Of a stretch of DNA of 64,000 bases, positions 33,021-41,921 are shown piece after piece; positions within the stretch are counted from its first letter, which is position 1, and every line of letters starts with the position of its first letter. Under the pieces are notes generated by a model. The model worked only from the letters and a program-made list of their open reading frames with translations. It did not search any database and had not been told where the DNA came from. Made by a program: the position numbers and the translations under genes. This DNA comes from Candidatus Methanoxibalbensis ujae (GTDB taxonomy: Archaea > Halobacteriota > Syntropharchaeia > Alkanophagales > Methanospirareceae): the NCBI GenBank assembly GCA_026134085.1, contig JAOQIN010000006.1:1-64000 (forward strand), given 5' to 3'.

Positions 33021-34943
33021 TCATGGCACACGACATATAAGCGAGCGTCTCCTGCAGTGTTCTCGTATGATATCTGCTCTTGTGATTATTCCGAGAAGTT
33101 CAGCCTCTCCCCGCACGATTCCCTCAGGGGCTGCGCTGCTTTCTGATGGTTTTTGACGCTTCACGACCGGAAGCCTTCCGACGCCGAAATTTTCCATTCG
33201 CTGCAAAGCATCTTCAAGGAACTCATCGGGATATGCGACGACCACATCTCTTATGCATATCTCGCCGACCGTGCTGTTCATCCTGCAGTCTTCGCGTGCG
33301 CGCTCAAGGTCTGTGATTGAGACGATGCCCACCATCCTGCCGCGCTCGTTCACCACTGGATACACGATATGACCCTGCTCTTCAGCGAATAAAAGCGCAT
33401 CTGCAACACTCATTTTCTCGGGGATCGTGATTATGTCCTTTGTGCATGCATCTTTAACGCGAATTCCCTCAAGCAAGTCAACGAAAAACTCCCTGCGATG
33501 TGCGGGTGACTCTCTTCTTGTTTCAGTCTGCTCCGGGTATATGGTTATGTCTCCGCTCAGCATGTATGCGGGCACGATAGCGAGCAGCGCGGGCACAAAA
33601 AGCTCATAAGAGCCTGAAATTTCGCAGACAACGAAAAGCGATGTGAGCGGTGCATTCGCTGCAGCAGCGAAGAAAGCAGCAGCGCCAACAAGCGCAAAAA
33701 CCCCCGGCTCCGCATCATGAAATGTCTGAAGCGCTTCTCCCAGCAATCCGCCGAGCGCGGCACCTATGGTGAGTGATGGAACGAAGGAACCTCCACTTCC
33801 GCCGGAACCGAGAGTGAGAGATGTCGCAATTATTTTCGCAATCATAACACACATGAGCACAACAATCGTGAGCTCTCCGCGGAAAGCGAGCTGCAGGAAA
33901 CCGTAGCCACCGCCGAGAATGCCTGATGTGAAATCAATGCACGCTCTTTCATAATCACAAATCACCGTAAGCAGCATGATGAAAAGAAGAAAAATGACGC
34001 CAAACAACAGACCGCCGAGCGCGGGTTTCAGAAAATTCGGCACACTTTTTATTCCATAAAAAAAATGCTTGGCATATGCTGAAGTCTTCGCAAATAAAAA
34101 TGAGAGAGGAACACACAAAATTCCGAGAACGAGGAAGAAGAAGAGAGGAAGCGGTTTGAAAATGGAATCTATGTTGAAATGCATCTCATATATGTGCCCG
34201 AGACCGAAGAAGGAGCACGACACCACATATGCTGAGATCGCGCTTATTATCGCTGGAATCAACGCTTCAACCTCCATATCACGTCTGTAAAGCGTTTCAA
34301 TGCCGAAAAAAGCACCTCCAAGCGGTGATTTGAATATGGCGGCAATTCCAGCACCTGCACCAGCAACCACAAGCCTCCTGCGCTCCCTGCTGCTGAGTGA
34401 ACGCCTGAACTTACCCAATACCGAACCTATCGCAGCGCCGAGCATGGCACTCGGGCCCTCACGACCAGCACTGCCGCCTGTTGATATAGTGAGAACCGAG
34501 CATATACCACGTATAATGCCCTCCTTCGCTGAGATTTCACCCTGACGATTGTGAAAAGCATCTATGAAAACGCCTGTCTCGTGAAAATCCCACCACCTAT
34601 TGCGGAGGAAATGAGATTTCAGTATGCCCACTATAAGACCTCCAAATGCCGGAATCAATGCGAGAACAAGCATGAATAGGGGACTTGAGAACGCTCCCCT
34701 CCCCAGAAGCGCGTGAAAGCGAAAGAACTCCTTTTCATATGCGGGCATTGGCATCTCATAGGCGCCGAGATTCCCAATGTGATGAAGGAAGAAGGGAGAA
34801 AAAAAGCTCAATGCAATAAAAAACAGTGCTATCCCGAGACCAACAGTTATGCCGACAAGCGCATAATGAAATGTCAGCTTTCCCCATGTCTCCAGTTCCT
34901 TGAGCTCGTATGCCATCTCATCCACCCGCTTCGTCAGACTCAC
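33021..34943 (-). CDS. clcA: ClC-type chloride channel/antiporter with paired CBS domains
   Basis: 640 residues. The membrane part (about 1-450) holds GSAGREGPSAMLG (the GREGP motif with the gating Glu) and GSGGSGGSFVPSLTIGAALGG (GG.F.P motif of the ion path). The C-terminal part has two CBS domains (CTKDIITIPEKMSVADALLFAEEQGHIVYPVV and VVVAYPDEFLEDALQRMENFGVGRLPVV), which usually bind adenine nucleotides and set gating. Whether it is a channel or a proton antiporter cannot be fixed from what I see. Confidence 0.92.
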   Translation of the reverse strand: MSLTKRVDEMAYELKELETWGKLTFHYALVGITVGLGIALFFIALSFFSPFFLHHIGNLGAYEMPMPAYEKEFFRFHALLGRGAFSSPLFMLVLALIPAFGGLIVGILKSHFLRNRWWDFHETGVFIDAFHNRQGEISAKEGIIRGICSVLTISTGGSAGREGPSAMLGAAIGSVLGKFRRSLSSRERRRLVVAGAGAGIAAIFKSPLGGAFFGIETLYRRDMEVEALIPAIISAISAYVVSCSFFGLGHIYEMHFNIDSIFKPLPLFFFLVLGILCVPLSFLFAKTSAYAKHFFYGIKSVPNFLKPALGGLLFGVIFLLFIMLLTVICDYERACIDFTSGILGGGYGFLQLAFRGELTIVVLMCVMIAKIIATSLTLGSGGSGGSFVPSLTIGAALGGLLGEALQTFHDAEPGVFALVGAAAFFAAAANAPLTSLFVVCEISGSYELFVPALLAIVPAYMLSGDITIYPEQTETRRESPAHRREFFVDLLEGIRVKDACTKDIITIPEKMSVADALLFAEEQGHIVYPVVNERGRMVGIVSITDLERAREDCRMNSTVGEICIRDVVVAYPDEFLEDALQRMENFGVGRLPVVKRQKPSESSAAPEGIVRGEAELLGIITRADIIREHCRRRSLICRVP

Positions 34944-35162
34944 TCAGCAGCCATCGTTAAATTACGCCTCGTCAATCGTTATTTTTATCCGCTTCTGTCC
35001 ACTTAAGATGTCTCATCAGTCATCAGAAAAAATTCAAACTCATGCTTCCATGCCTGATGTTACGGCGGAGCGGCGGAGGAGTCGGCACTGCTCGAAGCAG
35101 GTGCCTTTAAACGACTTTGAAGGTGAGAAATGATGAGAGCAGAAACGGCTGGTGACATGAGC

Positions 35163-35198
35163 TTGCATATGCAAGCATGCAAGCATGCAAGCATGCGA
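35163..35198. repeat. Tandem GCAAGCAT repeat upstream of ttuA
   Basis: The octamer GCAAGCAT (self-complementary around GCATGC) is repeated about four times in the leader just before the ttuA start. Each junction contains the palindrome GCATGC. Confidence 0.85.
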
Positions 35199-35219
35199 GC
35201 AGGATGAGTGTTGGTCGCG

Positions 35220-36143
35220 ATGACAGTATGCAGCAGGAGGAATTGCAGTAAACCCGCAGTGATATACCAGAAATATTCAGGATTGCATCTATGCAGGGAG
35301 CATTTTCTTATTGATGTTGAGCGAAAAGTGAGGGATGAGATGCGCAAGCATGCGATGATAGGTAGAAATGAGCGAATTGCTGTTGCATTAAGTGGTGGAA
35401 AGGACAGTTCAGTGCTTCTTTTCATGCTGAAACGGATACTGAAAGAGAGAAGAGATCTTGAAATATTCGCAATTTCCGTTGATGAGGGAATTGGAGGATT
35501 CCGTGATAAGACGATTGAGAATGCGCGCCGTGTGGCTGAGGAGCTGGGTGTGCAGCATCACATATTCTCATTTGAGTCATATTTTGGACTCACAGTTGAC
35601 GATTTTGCATCTGCCGGATTTGAGCAGGCACCCTGCTCTTTCTGTGGAGTGCTGCGCAGGAAGTTGATAGAGAAAAAGGCGCGTGAGCTCGGAGCCACGA
35701 AGGTCGCAGTTGCGCATAACCTTGATGATGAGGCACAGACAATCATGCTGAACTACCTGAAGGGAGATTTTGAGAGATTGATCCGCCTGAACGCACGAAG
35801 AGAGGAGTTCATCCCCCGCATAAAACCACTTCGCTCAGTGCCTGAAAAGGAAATTGCGCTTTATGCGATCATTCGTAAAATACCTTTTACGACGGCTGAA
35901 TGTCCGTATGTGCGAAGATCATTGAGATTCTCTGTCAAAAAAATGTTGAATGATATGGAGCGCCTGCATGCGGGCATAAAATATTCGGTTGTGCGCGGAT
36001 ACGAGCGTCTTGTGAGGATGCTGCCCTCTCAGAAATACGAGCTCAGACACTGTGAAATATGCGGATATCCTTCCGCATCAGATATATGCAAATCCTGCGA
36101 AATGCTCACAAAACTGCGACAGCGACTTCAGCACGGCGACTGA
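35220..36143 (+). CDS. ttuA: tRNA 2-thiolation enzyme, TtuA/Ncs6 family
   Basis: Thiolates tRNA uridine (position 34 or 54) using ATP. N-terminal zinc knuckle CSRRNCSKPAV...LCREH, PP-loop SGGKDSSVLL, APCSFCGVLRRK (Cys pair for Fe-S or catalysis), AHNLDDEAQT, FTTAECPY (third Cys) and a C-terminal zinc finger CEICGYPSASDICKSC complete the family pattern at 308 residues. U54 thiolation stabilises tRNA in thermophiles, but Ncs6 for U34 looks similar, so the position is open. ATG 35220 is chosen over TTG 35208. Its 3' end overlaps the archaeosortase end on the other strand. Confidence 0.92.
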   Translation: MTVCSRRNCSKPAVIYQKYSGLHLCREHFLIDVERKVRDEMRKHAMIGRNERIAVALSGGKDSSVLLFMLKRILKERRDLEIFAISVDEGIGGFRDKTIENARRVAEELGVQHHIFSFESYFGLTVDDFASAGFEQAPCSFCGVLRRKLIEKKARELGATKVAVAHNLDDEAQTIMLNYLKGDFERLIRLNARREEFIPRIKPLRSVPEKEIALYAIIRKIPFTTAECPYVRRSLRFSVKKMLNDMERLHAGIKYSVVRGYERLVRMLPSQKYELRHCEICGYPSASDICKSCEMLTKLRQRLQHGD

Positions 36144-36964
36144 CCTCGCCTGATTATTTTGAGAAAATCATCCACAAAGGATAAAGCCTCAGGAAGTATC
36201 ATGAAAACTGCATAAGCAATTATGAAAAGCGACAGAAGCGTCAGTGATCTCGCGATATAGTCGTGCGCAATGTCAAAACTCTCAATAGGCGTGCATCCTA
36301 AGGATTCAAACCAGTTCTCAAAATATGCAGCGCAAACAAACACATTCCTCAAAATGTTCAGCACATATATCACCGGCACAGATATGAGAAATGCAATTAT
36401 CCTCCTCTTAATGTGAGCTGAAACGCCGAGCGTCAGACCGGCAAACAGCGCCATGCTCTGTATTGCGGTGCATGCGAGAATTATCGTCACAGGTCCGTAT
36501 GACTTATGAAAATCGCCTTGCGTGTATATGTTCGCCGGATACTCAGTGTATGTATGTGTTATAAAATTGAGAACACGGGATGTCAGCGATGCGGTTCCAT
36601 ATATTATCAGATCATTCATAAAAGGAATCTCGGCAAATGTGAAATATACAACTGATGCGATGAACGCAACTCTTGTAAGCGTCAAAAAAGTGTGTCTCGC
36701 ACCATCTGACCATCTGAACACAAATAAAAAACATGTAAAAACTCCAAATAGAACGAAAAAAATGCTCATTATCGCGTCAAATTCCTCTCCCTCGCTCGCA
36801 TATTGAGATGCCTCAACATATGCATACACGCATATCAGCATCCACGCGATTATGTTCATCGTCCTGAACGCACGCTCTTTTTTATGCGCGCCTTTTATTG
36901 CTGCGTCAAGCAGAAGCGATGTCCCGAACAGCAGAGATGCTGTGAATGATACAAAACCATACAT
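36128..36964 (-). CDS. artA: Archaeosortase (ArtA-like membrane protease/transpeptidase)
   Basis: 278 residues with seven or eight membrane helices. LACTAIQSMALFAG holds the catalytic Cys, LNILRNVFV the Arg and FDIAHDYIARS the His of the exosortase/archaeosortase triad. ArtA cuts PGF-CTERM tails and attaches a lipid to surface proteins. None of the secreted proteins in this window ends in a visible PGF-CTERM, so its substrates are elsewhere. Confidence 0.9.
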   Translation of the reverse strand: MYGFVSFTASLLFGTSLLLDAAIKGAHKKERAFRTMNIIAWMLICVYAYVEASQYASEGEEFDAIMSIFFVLFGVFTCFLFVFRWSDGARHTFLTLTRVAFIASVVYFTFAEIPFMNDLIIYGTASLTSRVLNFITHTYTEYPANIYTQGDFHKSYGPVTIILACTAIQSMALFAGLTLGVSAHIKRRIIAFLISVPVIYVLNILRNVFVCAAYFENWFESLGCTPIESFDIAHDYIARSLTLLSLFIIAYAVFMILPEALSFVDDFLKIIRRGQSPC

Positions 36965-37616
36965 GCTGACATCCCTCCTCTCATTATGCTTCGTTTCATT
37001 TTTTTACCTTTTCAGTGAAATTCTGGTTTCTGCAACGCATGAGACATGAGTGAGCGTATGAGTGTGCGTCATTCTGCCCGGCGTTGTGAGCTTTCTGAAC
37101 GCAGCAGTGAGAGCTTGTTCTGCCGAAGTCCATCTTTTTCGCCTCAAGGCCATCTTTTTCGCCTCAAGGAGACTCCTCAGGGATCGGGAGGAATTGGGTA
37201 TATTAAAAGAGGATATATCACCATGACCATACATCTTGCCAGAAGCGTGACGACCGGGGATCAACCTGAATTTCCTTCTCTATATAATAATATATTCAAA
37301 TTACTATTACATCCTTGATTTCTATCTGTGTGGAAACAATGAATCTGAATCCTGCAAAAAAGGGAAAGTTTCTGTTTGCTCTGATATGAAGAAGGAGATG
37401 TTGTGGAAGTTTTAATTCATTCGAATCTGTTAGAAACAAAAAAGAGTTTAAAGGGAGCAGTAAACCTCGATTTTATCCTTTCGGTAAATGGACAGAAGGA
37501 TCGGTAATGAGAGGCGGAACTGTGCAAATGCATTAATGAATCCGTGATTGTTGCCGGGTTGCGTCACCCGCAGTGACATCAGCCCAGTAGGGGAGAGGTA
37601 GTCCATGTATCAGCAT
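36965..37616. other. Long intergenic region with small direct repeats
   Basis: About 650 bases with no gene I can support. A 20-base block CCATCTTTTTCGCCTCAAGG is tandemly repeated at about 37130-37169. Around 37280-37345 an AT-rich stretch (CTATATAATAATATATTC) is followed by TGTGTGGAAACAATGAA, which faintly resembles a mini-ORB core; no cdc6 gene is nearby, so I do not call an origin. Confidence 0.4.
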
Positions 37617-37634
37617 CAAATAATTATATAATTA
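37617..37634 (+). promoter_or_regulatory. TATA-like AT tract upstream of nrdG-like gene
   Basis: AAATAATTATATAATTAT lies directly before ATG 37637 and about 30 bases before the in-frame ATG 37661. The spacing fits a leaderless mRNA starting at 37661. Confidence 0.5.
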
Positions 37635-37660
37635 TCATGTCAAACACAAAGCCCGGCAGG

Positions 37661-38314
37661 ATGTTCATCGCGGCGGTTCAGCGGTTCTCACTCATTGAAT
37701 ATCCCGGCAAGATATCATGTGTGGTGTTCACTCAGGGCTGTAATTTCCGCTGCTCATACTGTTTCAATCCCGAACTCATACCGATTCGCAAAGGCATTAT
37801 CGCGGAGAGCGAAGTGCTTTCTTTTCTTGAACGCCGTCGTTCGCTGCTGGATGCTGTTGTTCTCACGGGAGGGGAGCCCCTGCTTCATGAGATCGCAGAC
37901 TTCATCAATGCAATAAAGCAAAATTTCCTTGTGGGACTCGTGACAAACGGATCATTTCCCGAGCGCCTCCTGCATGTCATTGATTCAATTGATTTTGTTG
38001 CGATGGATGTGAAGGCACCACCTCACAAATATGAAAATGTGGTTGGAGTGAAGATTTCACCTGAAAAAATCATGAAAAGCATATCAATCATCATGAAAAA
38101 GGCGAAGGATTATGAGTTCCGCACAACTGTCATAAAAACACTGAGTAAGGAGGATGTTATAGATATAGGAAGAATGGTGGAAGGCGCAAAGAAACTCGTG
38201 CTTCAGAGACCCCGATCGGCGAAAGGTGTTTATGTTTCGCCTCGTGAGAGCACTGAAATTGAGGAATTGCGTCGTAAACTGGAGAGATATGTGCAGAAAT
38301 GCATCGTTCGCTGA
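37661..38314 (+). CDS. nrdG: Anaerobic ribonucleotide reductase activating-type radical SAM protein
   Basis: Radical SAM protein of about 217 residues. FSLIEYPGKISCVVFTQGCNFRCSYC has the family's opening and the CxxxCxxC iron-sulfur motif; LTGGEPLLH is the SAM-binding GGE loop. It would generate the glycyl radical in anaerobic nucleotide reductase, whose gene is not in the window; the family also includes QueE-like and other activases. Family members begin close to the FSLI..PG block, and the TATA position supports ATG 37661 over ATG 37637. Confidence 0.85.
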   Translation: MFIAAVQRFSLIEYPGKISCVVFTQGCNFRCSYCFNPELIPIRKGIIAESEVLSFLERRRSLLDAVVLTGGEPLLHEIADFINAIKQNFLVGLVTNGSFPERLLHVIDSIDFVAMDVKAPPHKYENVVGVKISPEKIMKSISIIMKKAKDYEFRTTVIKTLSKEDVIDIGRMVEGAKKLVLQRPRSAKGVYVSPRESTEIEELRRKLERYVQKCIVR

Positions 38315-38394
38315 TGCTTATTATGCGCAATATGCGATGTGAGGGGCGGCGCGAAGTGGCGCTGAAGGAAGTGGCGCGGATGAGTGGTTGAGGG

Positions 38395-39597
38395 ATGAAC
38401 AGACATTTGAAAATAAAAGGAACAATGAGAAAGATGGGCGCGGAGTGTGAAGTGCTGAGCATACTGAGGAAGCATGGCGTGGACACTGTTGCTGTGTTGC
38501 CTTGCGACAGGATAAGGCGCCTGATCTGGCTTTTGGAGCGTGATGAATCATTTGACAAGATACATCTGCTCAAGGAGGAGGATGGTGTTGGCGTCTGTGC
38601 GGGCATTTCGCTATGCGGCGGTCGTCCTGCGATGCTTATACAGAGCTCAGGTCTTGGGAACGCGTTCAACGCGATTCTATCGCTTTCAATGTTTTATGGT
38701 CTGCCGCTTCCCGTGATTGCGAGTTGGCGGGGTATTTATAAGGAGAAGATACCTGCGCAGATTCCATTCAACGAAAATCTGCCTGCAGTGCTTGATGCTT
38801 TTAAAATACCTTTCCGCGTGATGAGGCATGCAGAGGACATTGAGATGCTTGATGAGGTTTTAAATTACTCCTTTGATCATGAAGTTCCGTTTGTTTTGTT
38901 GATATCTCCGGAGTTTTGGGAGCAAAGCAATGAATTGGAGCAAAATGCTGAGCAGGATTATTTTTCTGCTCGTCCATCTCAAAGAAAATGGAAGCGCGTG
39001 CTTATCCCTCAGCGAGATGAGTTTGTGAAGCCGGAGATGACGAGGTATGATGCGATAAGGATAATCGCGTCTTTTTTGAGCGATGAGGTCGTCGTCTCAA
39101 ACATAGGTGTGCCCTCAAAGGAGCTGTTCGCCTCCCGTGACCGTGCGCTGAATTTCTACATGCTCGGCTCTTACAGTCAGGTTTCATGCATAGGTCTCGG
39201 AATCTCGCTCAGAACGAGGAGAGATGTGTTCGTCCTTGAGGGAGATGGCAGCATGCTCGCAACAAGCATATATCCGGTGATCGCAGAGAAAAATCCGGAT
39301 AACCTCACGATTTTCTGCCTTGACAACGGCACATTCGGCAGCACAGGAGACCAGCCGACGCATGCTCTCTCCGTAGTTGACCTTGAGATCGTGGCAAGAG
39401 GTTTTGGCATTGAAAACACAAAAAAAGTGAAGAGCGCTTCAGAGCTCACCCGGGTTATGGAGACAATTCACAGCGAAAAAGGCGCTAAATTCGTTCATAT
39501 TGTTTTGAAACCGGGTAATGCAGATGTGAAAAACATACCTCTCAAGCACTATGAGATCAAAGAGAGGTTCAAAGCAGCGGTGAAGGGGGAAAAATAG
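38395..39597 (+). CDS. comDE: Sulfopyruvate decarboxylase, alpha and beta subunits fused
   Basis: Thiamine-diphosphate enzyme turning sulfopyruvate into sulfoacetaldehyde in coenzyme M synthesis. The N-terminal half (ComD-like: VAVLPCDRIRRLIW, KEEDGVGVCAGISLCGGRPAMLIQSSGLGN) and C-terminal half (ComE-like: GLGISLRTRRDVFVLEGDGSML...NGTFGSTG, the GDG..N ThDP motif) lie in one 400-residue chain joined by a variable linker. Coenzyme M points to methanogenesis or reverse methanogenesis. The start could be ATG 38425, preceded by AAAGGA. Confidence 0.93.
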   Translation: MNRHLKIKGTMRKMGAECEVLSILRKHGVDTVAVLPCDRIRRLIWLLERDESFDKIHLLKEEDGVGVCAGISLCGGRPAMLIQSSGLGNAFNAILSLSMFYGLPLPVIASWRGIYKEKIPAQIPFNENLPAVLDAFKIPFRVMRHAEDIEMLDEVLNYSFDHEVPFVLLISPEFWEQSNELEQNAEQDYFSARPSQRKWKRVLIPQRDEFVKPEMTRYDAIRIIASFLSDEVVVSNIGVPSKELFASRDRALNFYMLGSYSQVSCIGLGISLRTRRDVFVLEGDGSMLATSIYPVIAEKNPDNLTIFCLDNGTFGSTGDQPTHALSVVDLEIVARGFGIENTKKVKSASELTRVMETIHSEKGAKFVHIVLKPGNADVKNIPLKHYEIKERFKAAVKGEK

Positions 39598-39666
39598 AGT
39601 GTTGTCCTGTTTCATTTCCGTAAACGCCCGGATCCACTTCTCACGGAGCTTCCTTTCACTGTAACC

Positions 39667-39765
39667 GCAGCGGATGCGGCGGATGCAGCGAATGCAGCGA
39701 ATGCAGTGGATGCAGTGGATGCAGTGGATGTAGTGGATGCAGTGGATGCAGCGAATGCAGCGGAT
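39667..39765. repeat. Eleven tandem copies of a 9-bp unit upstream of rpl44e
   Basis: Units of GCAGTGGAT, GCAGCGAAT, GCAGCGGAT, GCGGCGGAT or GTAGTGGAT follow one another without gaps. The frame stays open on one strand (Ala-Ala/Val-Asp type repeats), but no gene contains it. It is followed by a duplicated GCAGTGTGTGAGGGGA just before the rpl44e leader. Confidence 0.92.
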
Positions 39766-39838
39766 GTCACAGCAGTGTGTGAGGGGAGCAGTGTGTGAGG
39801 GGAAGTTTAATGTTATGCAGACACATTTCTTGAAGTAA

Positions 39839-40120
39839 ATGAAGATGCCAAACCGCGTTCGGACATATTGCCCGTTCTGTGGCAGGCACACCATACATGA
39901 TGTGGAGCGCGTGCGGAGGGGCAGACCTTCATCGCTGAAATGGATCGTCAGACAGAAAAAAAGGAAGCCGGGCAGAGGTAACAAGGGGAAGTTCTCAAAG
40001 GTTCCGGGCGGTGACAAGCCAACTAAGAAAGTATTTCTGCGATTCAAATGCACTGAATGTCGAAAAAAGCATCAGGGAGAGGGTTTCAGGGTTTCACGAT
40101 TTGAGCTTGTGGAGCATTAG
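39839..40120 (+). CDS. rpl44e: Ribosomal protein L44e
   Basis: 93-residue large-subunit protein. MKMPNRVRTYCPFCGRHTIHDVERV with CPFC, and FKCTECRKKHQGEGFRVSRFELVE with CTEC, form the zinc finger of L44e; the basic centre is typical. First of a conserved archaeal trio rpl44e-rps27e-aif2a. Confidence 0.96.
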   Translation: MKMPNRVRTYCPFCGRHTIHDVERVRRGRPSSLKWIVRQKKRKPGRGNKGKFSKVPGGDKPTKKVFLRFKCTECRKKHQGEGFRVSRFELVEH

Positions 40121-40158
40121 GCGGTGAAGTTTTATTCCTTCTCAATCCATATTCAGAT

Positions 40159-40347
40159 ATGATGAGAGCGCTGAGAAGAGAGACGAGGAGCAGGTTCTTG
40201 AGTGTGCGCTGCAGGGATTGCGGCAACAAGCAGATCATATTCAGTCATGCATCAACCATCGTGCGCTGTATTGTGTGTGGAAGCACGATAGCAAGACCTT
40301 CAGGGGGTAAAGCGATTATAAACGGCGAGATAGAGGAGATTCTTTGA
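40159..40347 (+). CDS. rps27e: Ribosomal protein S27e
   Basis: 62-residue small-subunit protein with the zinc finger CRDCGNKQIIFSHASTIVRCIVCG and the C-terminal PSGGKAIINGEI tail of S27e. ATG 40159 and ATG 40162 are both possible. It follows rpl44e by 38 bases. Confidence 0.95.
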   Translation: MMRALRRETRSRFLSVRCRDCGNKQIIFSHASTIVRCIVCGSTIARPSGGKAIINGEIEEIL

Positions 40348-40389
40348 GCTGAATCCGCCTTTGCATTTGCCTGAATGTGGGAAAGGAGG

Positions 40390-41214
40390 ATGAAAATGGA
40401 TGAGAGAAAGCGGGAGTGGCCTGAGAAGGGGGATCTTGTGATATGCACCGTGAAGAATGTTCAGAACTTCGGCGCTTTCGTCTCGCTTGACGAGTATGAT
40501 GGAAAGGAGGGCCTGATTCACATATCGGAGATCGCACATGGCTGGGTCAGAAACATCAGGGAGTTCATCCGTGAAGGGCAGCGAGTTGTGTGCAAGGTGC
40601 TTCATGTGGATGCGAGAAGGGGACATATAGACCTGTCACTCAGGCGAGTCGGTGAGGAGGAGAAGCGCAGGAAGATAAGAGAATGGAAGGATGAGGCTGC
40701 AGCGAAGAAGTGGCTGTCTCTCGCGGCATCTCAATCTGGAATGCAGGAGGAAGAGGTGAAACGCATAGAGGAATGCATGAAAGCCACATACGGGAGTCTG
40801 CGAGAGGCATTTGAGGAGATAGTCAGAGGAGGAAAGGAAGTCCTTCACAGGATGAACATAGCTGAGGAGCATGTAAATGCGATATATGATGTGGCAGTCG
40901 CAAATGTGAAGCTGCCATCAGTCAGGATAAGCGGGTTCGTTGAGCTGAGGTGCACGAAGCCGGACGGCATAGAAATACTGAAGGAGGCGCTGATAAGTGC
41001 TGAAAAAACTGTCAGCACAAAGTATGAAGATGTAAATGCTGAATGCATCTATGTCGGTGCGCCGAGATATGAAATACGGATAACTGCTCCAGATTACAAA
41101 AAAGCGGAGAGCGCACTCAGAGATGCTGCAAAAAAAGCAATAGAAATCATAAAACAGAACAACGGCGAGGGTGAATTCTTCAGAACAGCTGATGGTAAAT
41201 CAACAAGGGCTTAG
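40390..41214 (+). CDS. eif2a: Translation initiation factor aIF2 alpha subunit
   Basis: Part of the heterotrimer that brings initiator tRNA. N-terminal S1 domain (GDLVICTVKNVQNFGAFVSLDEYDG...GLIHISEI..GWV), helical domain 2, and the C-terminal alpha-beta domain (VRISGFVELRCTKPDGIEILKEAL...YVGAPRYEIRITAPDYK) that binds the gamma subunit. GGAGG before ATG 40390 fixes the start. The gene for Nop10, which usually follows, is absent here. Confidence 0.95.
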   Translation: MKMDERKREWPEKGDLVICTVKNVQNFGAFVSLDEYDGKEGLIHISEIAHGWVRNIREFIREGQRVVCKVLHVDARRGHIDLSLRRVGEEEKRRKIREWKDEAAAKKWLSLAASQSGMQEEEVKRIEECMKATYGSLREAFEEIVRGGKEVLHRMNIAEEHVNAIYDVAVANVKLPSVRISGFVELRCTKPDGIEILKEALISAEKTVSTKYEDVNAECIYVGAPRYEIRITAPDYKKAESALRDAAKKAIEIIKQNNGEGEFFRTADGKSTRA

Positions 41215-41388
41215 CAGGGGGATTGCTTTTGATGGCATAATCCTCGTGAAGCTATCACTTCACTGTGCTGAGCTCACAGAGATCCATAAGTAGCTTTCTT
41301 CTTTTCTTTATCTCTCTCTCACTCTCTCATTCACACACTCACCGGATTTCCATTTCCGTTTTGGTCTCCGGTAACTTCAATCAATGCC

Positions 41389-41622
41389 ATGAGCTTTCAA
41401 AAGCTGCGTCATGCTGAACCGGAACTGTGGATGTTGGGCTTGCTTTTATTTGATTTTGTGATTTTCCTTTCAATCAACGGGAATCAATCATTGGCATCGT
41501 TTCAGGATTTATATGGCGGATTTGGATTGGAATATTTGGCAATGGAGAGGACATCGTTACAACAGCTGAGGAACAGCAAGATAATGAGCGTCCTTTCCTC
41601 TTTGAGAGAGGAAACAGATTGA
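41389..41622 (+). CDS. Doubtful small ORF, 77 residues
   Basis: No family likeness. Contains one hydrophobic stretch (LWMLGLLLFDFVIFLSI) between charged ends. No ribosome site is clear. It may be a remnant or chance frame in the 700-base gap between aif2a and the Yip1 gene. Confidence 0.2.
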   Translation: MSFQKLRHAEPELWMLGLLLFDFVIFLSINGNQSLASFQDLYGGFGLEYLAMERTSLQQLRNSKIMSVLSSLREETD

Positions 41623-41749
41623 GCTTTAATTTGTGAGAGTGTGAACATTGCATGGGAGCCGTGTGCTCATTTCCATTTTTCCATTTTCACGCGCCAATGG
41701 CTGAGCGCAGCGAGTCACAGCGCGCTGTCTTTCGTTTGGCGTTGGGCTT

Positions 41750-41803
41750 ATGCCAGACAGCGAATGCCCATGCCAGACAGCGAATGCCTATGCCAGACAG
41801 CAT
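41750..41803. repeat. Tandem 20-bp repeats upstream of the Yip1 gene
   Basis: ATGCCAGACAGCGAATGCCC/T occurs at 41750-41769 and 41770-41789, with a partial third copy to 41803. A little downstream GCGATTG recurs several times (41832-41890). A TATA-like TTTAATATATAAAA (41890-41903) then serves the Yip1 gene. Confidence 0.85.
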
Positions 41804-41921
41804 AAGAGATAAAAATGGGTGAGGAGAGTAGAGCGATTGTCGGGCGATTGAGAACGATTGATCAGTGTGAACGATTGTATGAGCGATTGTTTAATATATA
41901 AAAAGAGGAGAAGTGTGAGAC

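Noticed and set aside
37280-37445. AT-rich stretch with TGTGTGGAAACAATGAA and TTAGAAACAAAAAAG, faintly like origin recognition boxes
   Set aside because: Only partial matches, no inverted arrangement and no cdc6/orc1 gene in the window.
39439-40053. 204-residue minus-strand ORF with Cys-Ile-His repeats
   Set aside because: Antisense of the 9-bp array, rpl44e and the comDE end; its repeats are just the reverse translation of the microsatellite.
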